Of a stretch of DNA of 64,000 nt, positions 31,612 to 40,303 are shown in pieces. Made by a program: the position numbers and the translations under genes. Numbering within the stretch: the stretch's first letter is position 1; each line of letters begins with the position of its first letter. The notes beneath the pieces are model-generated. The model ran no database searches. It was not told where the DNA came from and saw nothing but the letters and a program-made list of their open reading frames with translations. This DNA comes from Microtetraspora sp. NBRC 16547 (GTDB lineage Bacteria > Actinomycetota > Actinomycetes > Streptosporangiales > Streptosporangiaceae): contig NZ_BSSE01000002.1 in the NCBI RefSeq assembly GCF_030268965.1, forward strand, positions 62,001 to 126,000, given 5' to 3'.

Positions 31612-32010
31612 GGACTCGCAGCGGCCTGCGGCAGCGGCAGCGGCAGGAGCGGAGACGACAAGGCAGCCGGCGTCACCGAGGTCGCCGGTGGTGGTGCCGA
31701 CGGCGGCGCGGGAGGTGTCGCGGGTGGTGCGGACAACGCGGCGCTCTGCGCGGAGGCGCTCGCCGCGTCGGGCGACTTCATGACCAAGGTGATGGCGGCG
31801 GCCTCCGACCACAAGGGCATCAACAAGGCGATCTCGGACCACGCCAGCACACTCAAGAAGATCTCCGAGCGGGCTGACGGCGATCTCGAGGCGGTCCTGT
31901 CCGAGATGGTCGACGCGTTCTCCCAGCTCGACGTCGACTCCGTCACGGCGGCCGACGTCAGCAGGGAGGTCGACGCGGCTACCAAGAAGCTCATGGCCGC
32001 CTGCTCCTGA
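31612..32010 (+). pseudogene. Lipoprotein gene lacking its signal peptide start
   Basis: The frame enters directly after the arm-type motifs as GLAAACGSGSGRSGDD, which looks like the lipobox end of a lipoprotein, but no signal peptide or start codon precedes it. The mature domain is helical (AEALAASGDFMTKVMAAASD, then LKKISERADGDLEAVLSEMV and VDAATKKLMAACS) with two further cysteines, like many small actinobacterial lipoproteins of unknown role. The beheading coincides with the right end of the integrated array, so an element or deletion removed the 5' end. ATG 31780 could only give a cytosolic fragment. Confidence 0.65.
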
Positions 32011-32170
32011 GCCCCTTCAATACTCCAGCCCCCAGTCGTGCGGCCTCGGGCGACAGTGCCGGAGCTGGCAGCTACCGCGAGCAGGGAGGAGAACGGCGCA
32101 ATCTCAAGGCCGAACTTGTCGCGCCGTCGCCGTCCCGCTGCCGCTACCCGGTGGGTCGAGGCAGACGCTT

Positions 32171-32245
32171 GAGCCGGATGCTCGGAAACGGGCACGTCCG
32201 GTTCTGGGGGGGCCGGGGCGCCGCAATGTGCTCCGGCTACCCGAC
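32171..32245 (+). mobile_element. Orphan group II intron domains V and VI
   Basis: 32171-32204 is a 34-nt domain V: GAGCCGGA pairs with TCCGGTTC, a 2-base CG bulge, then TGCTCG/CGGGCA closed by a GAAA tetraloop. The catalytic triad AGC is at 32172-32174. Domain VI follows with GCCGGGGC/GCTCCGGC and an unpaired A at 32239, seven bases (inclusive) before a GAC 3' end at 32245. A GTGCG at 32038 could be the 5' end of a heavily shortened intron, but domains I-IV and the reverse transcriptase are not recognisable. Likely a remnant. Confidence 0.75.
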
Positions 32246-32304
32246 GTGACATCAGTCCGGAGGAGGGGTGCGCTTCACGCCAGGACGCCCATAGCGCTCC
32301 CCGC

Positions 32305-32787
32305 TCACAACGGTTGATCAAGACGGCGCCATGCCGGAGCGAACCCGGACGCCTCAAAGAAGGCCAACGCCCTGGAGTTGAAGTCCCAGACCTCTGTCAT
32401 GAAGCGCGTACACCCCGCCTCTCGGCCTGCCTCGCGAACAGCATCCAGCAAGGCGGTTCCGATCCCGCGACGGGCCACATCGGGGTCCACAGCCACGTGT
32501 TCCAGAACTACAAACGATCCCGCGTGCATGAGAGCGCCGGCGAGACGCTGATGGAGTGTTGCCATGGCATATCCAACAGCCTGACCCTCGGCGAGCTCGG
32601 CGATGAAGATCCTTACGGATTCACGGTTGAGCTGGTCTTCGAACCCCGAAATGAGCTCGTCGATCGGCGGCTGTTCCTTGAAGAGGTCCGGTCGGTGCGC
32701 CGCGTGGACGTTTTGCACAAAGCGGTTCAACTCTGCAAGCAGGGCTACATCATCACGAGTTGCTCGGCGAACTTTCAGCGGATGCAC
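32305..32787 (-). CDS. GNAT-family N-acetyltransferase
   Basis: 160 aa from GTG 32787, with GAGGGGG 7 bases upstream. The GNAT core is clear: VRRATRDDVALLAELN (beta1-alpha1), FIAELAEGQAVGYAMATL, SFVVLEHVAVDPDVARRGIG (beta4 and the acetyl-CoA pyrophosphate loop R-R-G-I-G), then FMTEVWDFNSRALAFFEASGF. Full length for the family. The acceptor cannot be predicted from this sequence; relatives acetylate small amines, antibiotics or protein N termini. It stands alone and reads toward the group II intron remnant. Confidence 0.9.
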   Translation of the reverse strand: MHPLKVRRATRDDVALLAELNRFVQNVHAAHRPDLFKEQPPIDELISGFEDQLNRESVRIFIAELAEGQAVGYAMATLHQRLAGALMHAGSFVVLEHVAVDPDVARRGIGTALLDAVREAGREAGCTRFMTEVWDFNSRALAFFEASGFAPAWRRLDQPL

Positions 32788-33197
32788 AGCACAACCCCCT
32801 CATGTGAGGGTGGAGACCATACACGCCACCGATCGGTATCCACCATCTGGCCAGGGCCCGGAGCCGTCTACGTGGCAACCCTCCCGTTTGCAGGCAGGCA
32901 GTCCCTCTGTCGTGCACCTGCGACAGCGCGGGCGGGAGACGTGGGAACTTTCTCCGCCTCGACGATCGCACCCGTCCCTGAAAGGAGTACGTCTTCGGTG
33001 CTGCGCGCGGTGGGGTTCTCATCGCCGTAGAGCGGCATTGCGTGCAGATTCGCGTCCGTGAGAGCCGCGTCTTCACAAGATATTCCACAAACAGTAAGAT
33101 CATCTTTCTGCTCGGCCGTGCTGATCAGCCGGGCCGATTTCCGCATGCTGACGGGGACCGTCAAGCACGCCCCCATGACTGGACGGGAAGATCGATT
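32788..33197. other. Intergenic region, no supported gene
   Basis: About 410 bp between divergent genes. A minus-strand frame at 32868-33176 is open but has an unnatural composition and no family resemblance. Promoters for both flanking genes must be here; not resolved. Confidence 0.5.
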
Positions 33198-34235
33198 ATG
33201 AGGCGCACACTGATCGCGTTAGGCACCGGCTTAGGTCTGCTGGGCTCCACTGCCGTCTCCGCGCCGGCTCAGGCCGCGGACGACGTGACGGCCCCTCTGG
33301 CCTCCACTGTGGCGACTGCTCAGCAGGTCGCGGCGTTCTGGCTCGCCGACGGCGCCGCCAACCTGAAGAACGCCACGCCCTACGCCGTGGACACCGCGGT
33401 CCGCGTGATACGGGTGCCCAGCGGCGCCCAGCGCGGCAAGCCCGGCTATGTCGAGCCGGCGCCGGGCCCGTCCTCGCCGAACGGGAAACTGCCCACGACC
33501 TCGGGCAAGGTGTTCTTCGTCGGCGCCGACGGTCAAGCGCACTGGTGTACGGGCACCGCCGTGCAGTCGGTCTACCGCAACGTCGTGGCCACTGCCGGTC
33601 ACTGCCTGTACGACACCGAGGGCTACAGCATCACGCTCGACAAGTGGGTCTTCGTTCCCGGCTACTCCGAGGGAACCACCCCGTGGGGCCTCTACGTCGG
33701 AAAGCAGGCCTTCGCCCATCACGACTTCGCCGTGTACAGGGACTCCGACCGCGACTACGCCTTCGTGAACGTGTACAACGGCGTCGTCCCGTCTTCCTCC
33801 GGCGTGCTGACCGACAGCGGGAGGCTGGTCGACAACATCGGCGGGCAGGGCCTCACCTACAACCAGCCGACGAACCCATCCATCGACGTGTTCGGCTACC
33901 CAGCCGGCCCAAACCCGGACGGAACCCAGCCCTACGCAGGCCAAACCCTCGAACGGAGCCACGGCAAGACCTTCAACGCCGCGGCTCCGGCCATCAAGGG
34001 CGACGATCTCATCGGCACCGACTCCCCATTCACCGGTGAAGGCTCCCTCGGCTCCTCCTGGCTGCTCAACTACGGCAATGGCAACCGCTCCGGCTACCTC
34101 AACGGCATCACGATCAGCGTCTCCGACACCGACGGCGACAAGCGCTACGACACCAGCGTCTCCCCGTACTTCGACGGCGAGCTCTACGGTGTCTACAGCG
34201 CGGCCAAGAACCTCTGGACCGGCTCCATCGCATAG
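33198..34235 (+). CDS. Secreted trypsin-like protein with atypical nucleophile motif
   Basis: 345 aa from ATG 33198 with GGGAAGA 7 bases upstream. A Sec signal ends in PAQAA (residue about 27) and a propeptide-like region follows. The chymotrypsin-fold catalytic His135 is in VVATAGHCLYD and Asp186 in DRDYAFVNV. The nucleophile loop, usually G-x-S-G-[GS]-P-W, here reads GSLGSSW, placing Leu284 where Ser is expected and offering Ser286 or Ser283 as neighbours. Similar sequences exist in related actinomycetes, as far as I recall. It is either an altered serine protease or an inactive homologue. A strong terminator follows. Confidence 0.8.
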   Translation: MRRTLIALGTGLGLLGSTAVSAPAQAADDVTAPLASTVATAQQVAAFWLADGAANLKNATPYAVDTAVRVIRVPSGAQRGKPGYVEPAPGPSSPNGKLPTTSGKVFFVGADGQAHWCTGTAVQSVYRNVVATAGHCLYDTEGYSITLDKWVFVPGYSEGTTPWGLYVGKQAFAHHDFAVYRDSDRDYAFVNVYNGVVPSSSGVLTDSGRLVDNIGGQGLTYNQPTNPSIDVFGYPAGPNPDGTQPYAGQTLERSHGKTFNAAAPAIKGDDLIGTDSPFTGEGSLGSSWLLNYGNGNRSGYLNGITISVSDTDGDKRYDTSVSPYFDGELYGVYSAAKNLWTGSIA

Positions 34236-34252
34236 ACGGCCGCCGTACATCT

Positions 34253-34286
34253 CCGCCGCACCCGCCCACCCGGGCGGGTGCGGCGG
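34253..34286 (+). terminator. Intrinsic terminator hairpin after the trypsin-like gene
   Basis: CCGCCGCACCCGCCC pairs perfectly over 15 bp with GGGCGGGTGCGGCGG around the loop ACCC. No U tract, as usual in actinobacteria. Confidence 0.85.
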
Positions 34287-34443
34287 GACCCCTCAATCGT
34301 CTTCCTCGTCCGCCCGCACCTACCTGACCAGCGGATTTCCTCGTACGGCGAGATCAGGACGGACTCCGGGCGCGCTGACACCAACACCTGGGGCTCGTGC
34401 CCACTCCTCGCCGGGTCGGCGAGGAGTGGGGTGCGCGCCGAGG

Positions 34444-35055
34444 TCAGCGGGCGATCCCGTGCAGGGAGCACACGTGCCGCCAGATGGCGGGGTCCAGGTC
34501 GCCGGCGCGGTCCTGGAAGGCAGCGGTGGCGACCCGGATCGGATCGCTCAGATCGAGGAAGCTGTTGTGGTCGGCGTTGTGATCCCACGTACGCGTCGGG
34601 ATCTCGATGTGGTCGCTGCGATGGCGCTGGTCCTGGCTCGTGATCTTCAGGACGTCGGCGCCGTCCCGGTGCGTCCGCAGCACCACACAGGGCCGGATCT
34701 TGGAACCGGGCCCGTCCTCGAACGGCACGTCCGCCCACCAGATCTCCCCGGGGCGCTGCGCCGCGCCGGCCGCTCCCGCGTCCTGTCTCGGAGGCAGCCC
34801 GCTCGGCCGCTGCCCGCCCGGCCGTCGCTCACCGGACGGCTGACCGGACCGGCGCTCCGGAGCGGGTACGCCGGTCCGGCGGGTCGTGGGGCGTGCTCCC
34901 GGCCGTCGGGGTGGCGCGGCGGCGCCTCGGCCGGTGCCCGGCCTGGCCGAGGGTCGCTCCCGGCCCCGCCGCTTCGTGATGGTGGCGCGCGCTACGGCGA
35001 GGGCGGCGGCCAGCAGCGCGGCGAGGGCGACGAAGGTCGGAGGGAGATCCCGCAT
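34444..35055 (-). CDS. Membrane-anchored PemK/MazF-like protein
   Basis: 203 aa from ATG 35055. An N-terminal helix (FVALAALLAAALAVARATI) is followed by about 75 residues of Arg/Pro-rich linker, then a PemK/MazF-like barrel: GEIWWADVPFEDGPGSKIRPCVVLR, with the R-P-C-V-V-L motif typical of the family, then a KITSQD segment. MazF-type proteins are ribosome-independent mRNA endoribonucleases. No antitoxin gene is adjacent on either strand, and the membrane anchor plus linker are unlike classical toxins. It may be a housekeeping member restrained at the membrane rather than a toxin. Catalytic residues not verified. Confidence 0.75.
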   Translation of the reverse strand: MRDLPPTFVALAALLAAALAVARATITKRRGRERPSARPGTGRGAAAPPRRPGARPTTRRTGVPAPERRSGQPSGERRPGGQRPSGLPPRQDAGAAGAAQRPGEIWWADVPFEDGPGSKIRPCVVLRTHRDGADVLKITSQDQRHRSDHIEIPTRTWDHNADHNSFLDLSDPIRVATAAFQDRAGDLDPAIWRHVCSLHGIAR

Positions 35056-35193
35056 GGCCGCCAGCCTAGGGGCCCGCTCGCCGGGCGCGGAACGCCCTGA
35101 CCTGACCCGCAAGCGGATCCCGGAGCAGATCATGCCCTTCTGGTGCGGAAGCCGTGGAGTTCGCCCGCAACATGGGCGCAAGCCGTACGGAGA

Positions 35194-36210
35194 TCAGGAG
35201 TGGGCGTCCCACGCCGCGAGGATGCGGGCCTCCTTTTCTGGGGCGATGCCGTGGCTGAGCATGGAGGTCCCGAAGCTGCGCTGGTCTTCCGGAATGTCCT
35301 TCAGCCACTCCCAGGTGTCCCGGACCGTCTCGGCGACGGGACGGCAGGTGAGCCCGGCGGCGAGCGCCTTGGCCGAGGACGGCAGCCAGGTCCCCGCCGT
35401 CTCGGGGCTCTCCGCCATCCACAGCGGCAGCTCCGTCCACATCCGGACAGCGTGCTCCTGTAGGACGGCGTCATCCACCCAGACCAGCTCGGCGTCGGAG
35501 CCGGTGACCTCGACGCAGTCCCGCAGCCAGTCGCCGTACGTGGTGTTCCCTCGCACGCCCGAGGTGAGGAACCGGCCCGTCGTGCGCTTGGTCGCCTGGT
35601 CCACGGTGAAGGCCGCGATGTCCCGGGCGTCGATCACTTGCATGGGCCGTGACGGGTCGCCCGGCGCGAGCACTCGGCCTCCCTTGGCGATCCGGGTGAG
35701 CCACCACGGCAGCCGCCCGACGTTCTCGTACGGCCCGAGGATGAGGCCCGGCTCGATGATCAGGGTCTGCCCGTCGAAGTACTCCTCGACCGCACGCTCG
35801 CAGCCCGCCTTGAGCACGCCGTAGTCCCCGAAGTCGCGGTCCGCGTCCGGCGGGCACTCGTGCCGGGGCGAGTCCTCGTCGAGACCCGGCACGGCCGGAA
35901 AGCCGGGGAACGCGGAGATGCTGGAGATGAACGTGTAGTGCCCGGCGTGCCCGGACAGCCTGCGCACCGAGTCGAGGACGACCCGCGGGGTGAAGCCGCA
36001 CACGTCGATCACGAGATCCCAGTGGCGTCCCTCGACGAGACGGTCCAGGTCGGCGGACACCTCGCGGTCGCCGTGCACCGTCTCGACTCCGGGCGCGTCA
36101 GGCCCGCTCTTGCCGCGGTTGAACGTCGTGACCTCGTGTCCCTGGCGGAGCGCCTCCGCCACGATCGCCCGTCCGAGGAACACGGAACCGCCGATAACCA
36201 AGATTCTCAT
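35194..36210 (-). CDS. NAD-dependent epimerase/dehydratase-like extended SDR
   Basis: 338 aa from ATG 36210 with AAGGATG upstream. N-terminal MRILVIGGSVFLGRAIVAEAL is the atypical GGSxFLG nucleotide motif of reductase-type SDRs. The active-site pair sits in FGDYGVLKAG (Tyr-x3-Lys), with SSISAF supplying the Ser region. VIDARDIAAF is the usual downstream signature. Such enzymes act on nucleotide-sugars, flavonoid-like or isoprenoid-like ketones; the substrate is open. Alone between the PemK-like gene and the carbonic anhydrase locus. Confidence 0.88.
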   Translation of the reverse strand: MRILVIGGSVFLGRAIVAEALRQGHEVTTFNRGKSGPDAPGVETVHGDREVSADLDRLVEGRHWDLVIDVCGFTPRVVLDSVRRLSGHAGHYTFISSISAFPGFPAVPGLDEDSPRHECPPDADRDFGDYGVLKAGCERAVEEYFDGQTLIIEPGLILGPYENVGRLPWWLTRIAKGGRVLAPGDPSRPMQVIDARDIAAFTVDQATKRTTGRFLTSGVRGNTTYGDWLRDCVEVTGSDAELVWVDDAVLQEHAVRMWTELPLWMAESPETAGTWLPSSAKALAAGLTCRPVAETVRDTWEWLKDIPEDQRSFGTSMLSHGIAPEKEARILAAWDAHS

Positions 36211-36333
36211 GGCGCCATCCTTCGCCCGATCGCGGCGGGTGTCTCCGTCATTTCACGGTGAGCGGACGACATGCGCTCAGAGTGAACGGCGCGATCCGGC
36301 CGGGAGCCGCGGCGTGGCCCCCAGGCCACGGCC

Positions 36334-37583
36334 TCAGCCGGTGCACAGCGCCGGTACGGGCGTGAAGCGCTCCCGGTGCAGCACGTGGACGCTGGCCGAG
36401 CCGATGTCGAAGTAGAGGCCGGCGAGCTCCAGCTTCCCCAACCGGACCAGGGCGTCCACGCGGGGATGGGAACGCAGGTTGTCCAGCTGCTGGATCACGT
36501 TCACTCGGCAGAGCCGATCCAGCGGGCCCGCGTCGTCATCCGTGCTCTCCGTCGCCGCGAACCGCGCCATCGTGTGCCGTCCGTGGCGGAGCCAGCCCCG
36601 CAGGGACGGGAACTCGGCCTCGAACTCCGCAGGCGCCGCCGGGACCTCGCCCAGCAACGCCGCCATCGCGCCGCAGCCGGAATGCCCGCACACGGTGATC
36701 GTCCCCACCTCCAGGACTCCCACGGCGTACTCGATCGCGGCCATGACGGAGTCGTCGTGCGGGGCGGTGCGGTGGCGGGGGACCAGGTTTCCGATGTTGC
36801 GCACGGTGAACAGGTCACCGGGCCCGCTCGCGGTGATGATGTTCGGCACGATCCGTGAGTCCGCGCACGTGATGAACAGATGCGAGGGCGCCTGCCCGCG
36901 CGCCAGCCGGGTGAGCAGCGGCCGCACCAGCGGGGCCGTCCGCCGCTGGAACTCCCGCGTCCCCTTCAGCAGGTCCGGTACGGCGTCGGCCTCGGCGGAG
37001 GGCACGGGAAGGACCGGATCCGGGGAGAGGTCGCCGGCCGGAGCTCCGGAGCGCCGGTACGCCCAGGGAAGCCACCAGCGGTCGTTCCGGAACGGGCTCG
37101 TGGCCGGGAACATCCGGGTGCCGCTCACGGCGGCCGAGTACCACTCGTGCAATTCGTCGATGTCGATCGTGCCGCCGGTCCGTTCGTGCTCCAGCCGCCA
37201 GGCGTGCAGCGCCTCGAAGGCGGCGTTGTCCATGAAGTCGACGTGCAGGTCGAGCTCGACCGCCGCCCCCGCGGGGATGGCCCGCAGCGACTCGGTCAGC
37301 CGGGGCACGCCGAGAAAGGTGAGCGACCCGGTTACGACGACGCGCCAGCAGCCGGCGTCGGGCCGTACCTGCACCGAGAGCCAGGTGAGGCGGCGGAGCG
37401 CGAGGCGACCACGCCGCCGACGACCGCCGCGACCAGTCCGGCGGCGATCGGCGCGTCCGACGCGACGGCTATCCCGAGGGAGAGGGGGACCGCGACGAGG
37501 AAGACCATCAGCGAGGCGGGTACGTCGTGCCGGAATACGGAACGCCAATCACGATTTGTATTCGAATAGACACTCTCCGTCAT
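36334..37583 (-). pseudogene. SulP transporter-carbonic anhydrase fusion with internal deletion
   Basis: ATG 37583 starts a normal SulP N terminus ([18 protein letters not shown], then [18 protein letters not shown]) that stops being SulP-like after VVGGVVAS near 37400. The next sequence, in another frame, is the SulP C-terminal STAS domain ([31 protein letters not shown]) and a beta-carbonic anhydrase with intact zinc motifs CADSR and CGHSGCG. About 350-400 transmembrane residues have been deleted and the join is out of frame. The transporter is dead. The carbonic anhydrase domain (CO2 to bicarbonate) could still be made only from an internal start, for which I see no ribosome site. Confidence 0.85.
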
Positions 37584-37635
37584 GGCGTGACCTTACGGCA
37601 GAGATCACGTGCAGGTCACGCCAGTGGGTGGAAAG

Positions 37636-39330
37636 TCAGCGGTAATAGTCGGGATAGTCGCTCTCGGGGGTGCGGTGGCTGCCTCGGCGCCCGCTCGGCT
37701 CGGGAGTGTTGCCGTACATCTCGTCGTAGGAGGGCCAGCTGCCGCTGGCGGGCTTCTGCTCCGGCCACGCGGACGGCTCGGGAGTGGCGGGGTATCCCTG
37801 CTGCTGGTCCTGCCCGTAATAGTCGCCCTGGTCGTACGGCGTGGCAGGGGAGGTGGGGGAGGTGGGGGGGATCGCGTGAGAGGGGCCGGTGGGGAGCCCG
37901 GCGGCGGGGCTGGCCCCGGTCACCGTGTCGGAGTCGTCGATGGTCGCCCACCCGGTGCTCACCTCGTAGGAGGACGAGGAGGAAGAGGACGGATAGGTCG
38001 TCTGGTCGGGGGAGTACGAGTCGTAACCGCCGTAGGAGGCGGGCTGGTAGCCGTGCGGCGGCTCGGGGTCGTCGAGCACGTCCCGCACGCCCGGCCAGGA
38101 CGGCGTGGCGGGCGGGGCCGGCGTCTGCGGTGCCTGGCCCCAGACGGGCTCATCCACGGACGGGGGCACAGACGGAGACGCGGACGGAGACACGGACGGC
38201 GACGGGGGAACCGCGTAGGAGGGGCCGGTGTCGGAGGTGAACCGCCCCGTCGGCCCGTACGGATCGACCGGGGGAATGTCGTAGGACGCGGGCCGCTCGA
38301 ACATCCCGGTGGCGGGGACGGCGCCTTCGAAGGGGCCGGGGGATGCGGTCGGTGCGGGGCCGGTGTCGCGGATGGCCTCGAACATCCCGGTCTCCGGGAT
38401 CACGTCCGCGAAGGGGCCGGTGGAAAGCCCCGCGGTCGGCGCGGGGTCGGTGTCGCGGATGGCCTCGAACATCCCGGTCTCCGGGATCACGCCGTCGAAG
38501 GGGCCGGTGGACGGGGCGCCCGACGGCGTCGCTCCGCGTACGGCCTCGAAGGAGCCGCTGCCGCGTGAGGTGCCCAGCGGGTCGCCCGGCGGTGGGGCGG
38601 AGAAGGGGCCGCTCGGCGGAGTGGACGCGAACGGGCCGGTGGACATCGGGGTGCCGCGGTCGAGGAGCGGGTCGGGTCGTGAGGCGGGGGCCGGGACACC
38701 GAGCGCGCTCAGCGCGTCGGCGGCCGGGGCGGAGAAGGTCATGGTCTTCTGCTCGGCGAGCGCCGAGGAGGGGGTGGCGCGTAGGGGCTCGACCAGGTCG
38801 GCCAGGCCGGGGGCGCCGGAGTGCTGCGGGGACGAGGGGTGGAGCGTGACAGCGTCGGGTCCGGGCGAGGCGGCGGGGCGGGGCGCGCCCGGCTGTCCCG
38901 TGGCCGCGCCATCGAAACCGCCCTCGTCGGCGCGGACGCGGGTCCAGTAGTCGTCGTCGTAGTCGTCCTGCTCGCCCCACTCGTTCACGCCGCGCCGGCC
39001 ACGAGCCGCGGCGGGCTGTCTGCCGCGCTGCGCCGGGCGGGAGGCCTGCCGGCCGCCGGGACGGGGTGCCGGACGGGGGCCGGCCGCGCGCTGCTGCTTG
39101 GCCGTGGCCCGGTCCGTGGGCTCCTCGAACGCGTCGAAATCCTTCGGAAAGCTCTCGAAGAACGTGTCTTCAGCCGGGCGGCGGGGCTTGGGGCCCTTGT
39201 TCTCGGCCATCGCCTTGATCCGCTCGGGAGAGAGCGCGCTCTCCCTGCGGTTCATCGACCGCATGCCCATGGTCACGACCACCAGCACCAAGAGCACGAC
39301 GGCGACGAGACCAGAAATGACCGCGATCAT
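37636..39330 (-). CDS. Single-pass membrane protein with long repeat-rich cytoplasmic tail
   Basis: 564 aa from ATG 39330 with GAGGGTGGT upstream. One N-terminal helix (VISGLVAVVLLVLVVVTMGM), a basic segment, then about 500 residues rich in Pro, Ser, Gly and Thr. Within the tail a 28-29-residue repeat, centred on VIPETGMFEAIRDT, occurs twice with a third shorter version (AVPATGMFERP), encoded by DNA repeats at about 38.28-38.51 kb. The C terminus is Tyr/Pro-rich (YYGQDQQQGYP). No catalytic domain. Layout suggests a disordered scaffold or a polar or cell-envelope-associated protein; function unknown. Confidence 0.75.
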   Translation of the reverse strand: MIAVISGLVAVVLLVLVVVTMGMRSMNRRESALSPERIKAMAENKGPKPRRPAEDTFFESFPKDFDAFEEPTDRATAKQQRAAGPRPAPRPGGRQASRPAQRGRQPAAARGRRGVNEWGEQDDYDDDYWTRVRADEGGFDGAATGQPGAPRPAASPGPDAVTLHPSSPQHSGAPGLADLVEPLRATPSSALAEQKTMTFSAPAADALSALGVPAPASRPDPLLDRGTPMSTGPFASTPPSGPFSAPPPGDPLGTSRGSGSFEAVRGATPSGAPSTGPFDGVIPETGMFEAIRDTDPAPTAGLSTGPFADVIPETGMFEAIRDTGPAPTASPGPFEGAVPATGMFERPASYDIPPVDPYGPTGRFTSDTGPSYAVPPSPSVSPSASPSVPPSVDEPVWGQAPQTPAPPATPSWPGVRDVLDDPEPPHGYQPASYGGYDSYSPDQTTYPSSSSSSSYEVSTGWATIDDSDTVTGASPAAGLPTGPSHAIPPTSPTSPATPYDQGDYYGQDQQQGYPATPEPSAWPEQKPASGSWPSYDEMYGNTPEPSGRRGSHRTPESDYPDYYR

Positions 39331-39513
39331 AGCACCACCCTCAAGGCCATGGCCTTCCAGCGGCGCCGGTGAGATCGCGCGGCCATCGACGCGATCTGCC
39401 CCCTTTTTTCACCTGCGCTCAGCAATTGGATCCGATTCTGCTCGACCTCGATGACCGTTGTCACACTCTTGGCGAAGATTGGCGAAGCACCGCTACCTGA
39501 GGTGTTCAGCATG

Positions 39514-40059
39514 TCACTCGATGTTCGAGGCCGTGAGACGCCCGCGGGCGATGGTGTGCTCAGCGATGAGCGCCAGGCTCTCCGCGAGGGGGGCACCCTG
39601 CTGGAGATCGAGCTTCGCGTCCAAGGCGTAAACGGTGAAACGGTAGTTCCCGCCGGTGGAGCACGGCGGCGCGTATCCGACCTTCCCGGTCGTCGTCTGG
39701 CCCTCCCTGGCGCCTCGGGGGACGCCGTTCTCGGCCAGCTCGGTGGTGTTGGGGTCGATGTTGAACACCACCCAGTGCACCTCCGCTTCGCTTCGAGGGC
39801 CGTTGTCGTCGACGACCAGGGCCACCGACTTGGCGCCCGACGTACCCGACCAGCGAAGGGGAGGGTTGCCCATCCCTCCCTTGCAGGAGTAGCCGTGCGG
39901 CAGGGGGGCGCCGTCGCGGAAGCGTGGGCTGGACACACTGATCACGTCGAGGTTCCTGGGCGAGCCACCGCCCAGGATCCCGCAGCCCGATGCGGTGAGC
40001 GCGACCGCCACGATGGCGGCGGCACGCCGCGCGCGTCCTGACTTGTTCGGCGACCCCAT
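39514..40059 (-). CDS. YbhB/YbcL-type PEBP lipoprotein
   Basis: 181 aa. The signal ends in lipobox LTASGC (residues 21-26), giving a lipid-anchored extracellular protein. The phosphatidylethanolamine-binding-protein fold is marked by VSSPRFRDGAPLPHGYSCKG, NPPLRWSG, VALVVDDNGP, VHWVVFNI, GYAPPCSTG and YRFTVYALDA. Bacterial members (Raf-kinase-inhibitor-like) bind small anions or lipids and their role is unclear. ATG 40059. Stand-alone gene. Confidence 0.92.
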   Translation of the reverse strand: MGSPNKSGRARRAAAIVAVALTASGCGILGGGSPRNLDVISVSSPRFRDGAPLPHGYSCKGGMGNPPLRWSGTSGAKSVALVVDDNGPRSEAEVHWVVFNIDPNTTELAENGVPRGAREGQTTTGKVGYAPPCSTGGNYRFTVYALDAKLDLQQGAPLAESLALIAEHTIARGRLTASNIE

Positions 40060-40291
40060 GCCCGATGATGCTACGCGGATCTGGACGGTGCGCTGACCGG
40101 ATCGCGCCGATCCGTTCCCCCGGCTGCCTCCGTGGACGGTTCCGACATGGCGTGGTGCGCACGCTCATCGCTGATACCTCAGCGAGACGGACGCCGTGGT
40201 CACGGGTGGTTCGGGAGTGACGCGCACGCCGTACCCGGGAGCGGCCTGGGATCGCTTCCAGACGGATGGCTCGCCGGCTCCCGCGTACCCG

Positions 40292-40297
40292 GATAAT
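40292..40297 (+). promoter_or_regulatory. -10 element (GATAAT) positioned for a leaderless transcript
   Basis: GATAAT ends six bases before ATG 40304 and no proper Shine-Dalgarno exists, so the mRNA would begin at the start codon. No good -35. Confidence 0.5.
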
Positions 40298-40303
40298 CGA
40301 GGC

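Noticed and set aside
32868-33176. 102-codon minus-strand ORF
   Set aside because: Unnatural composition, no family match and no ribosome site.
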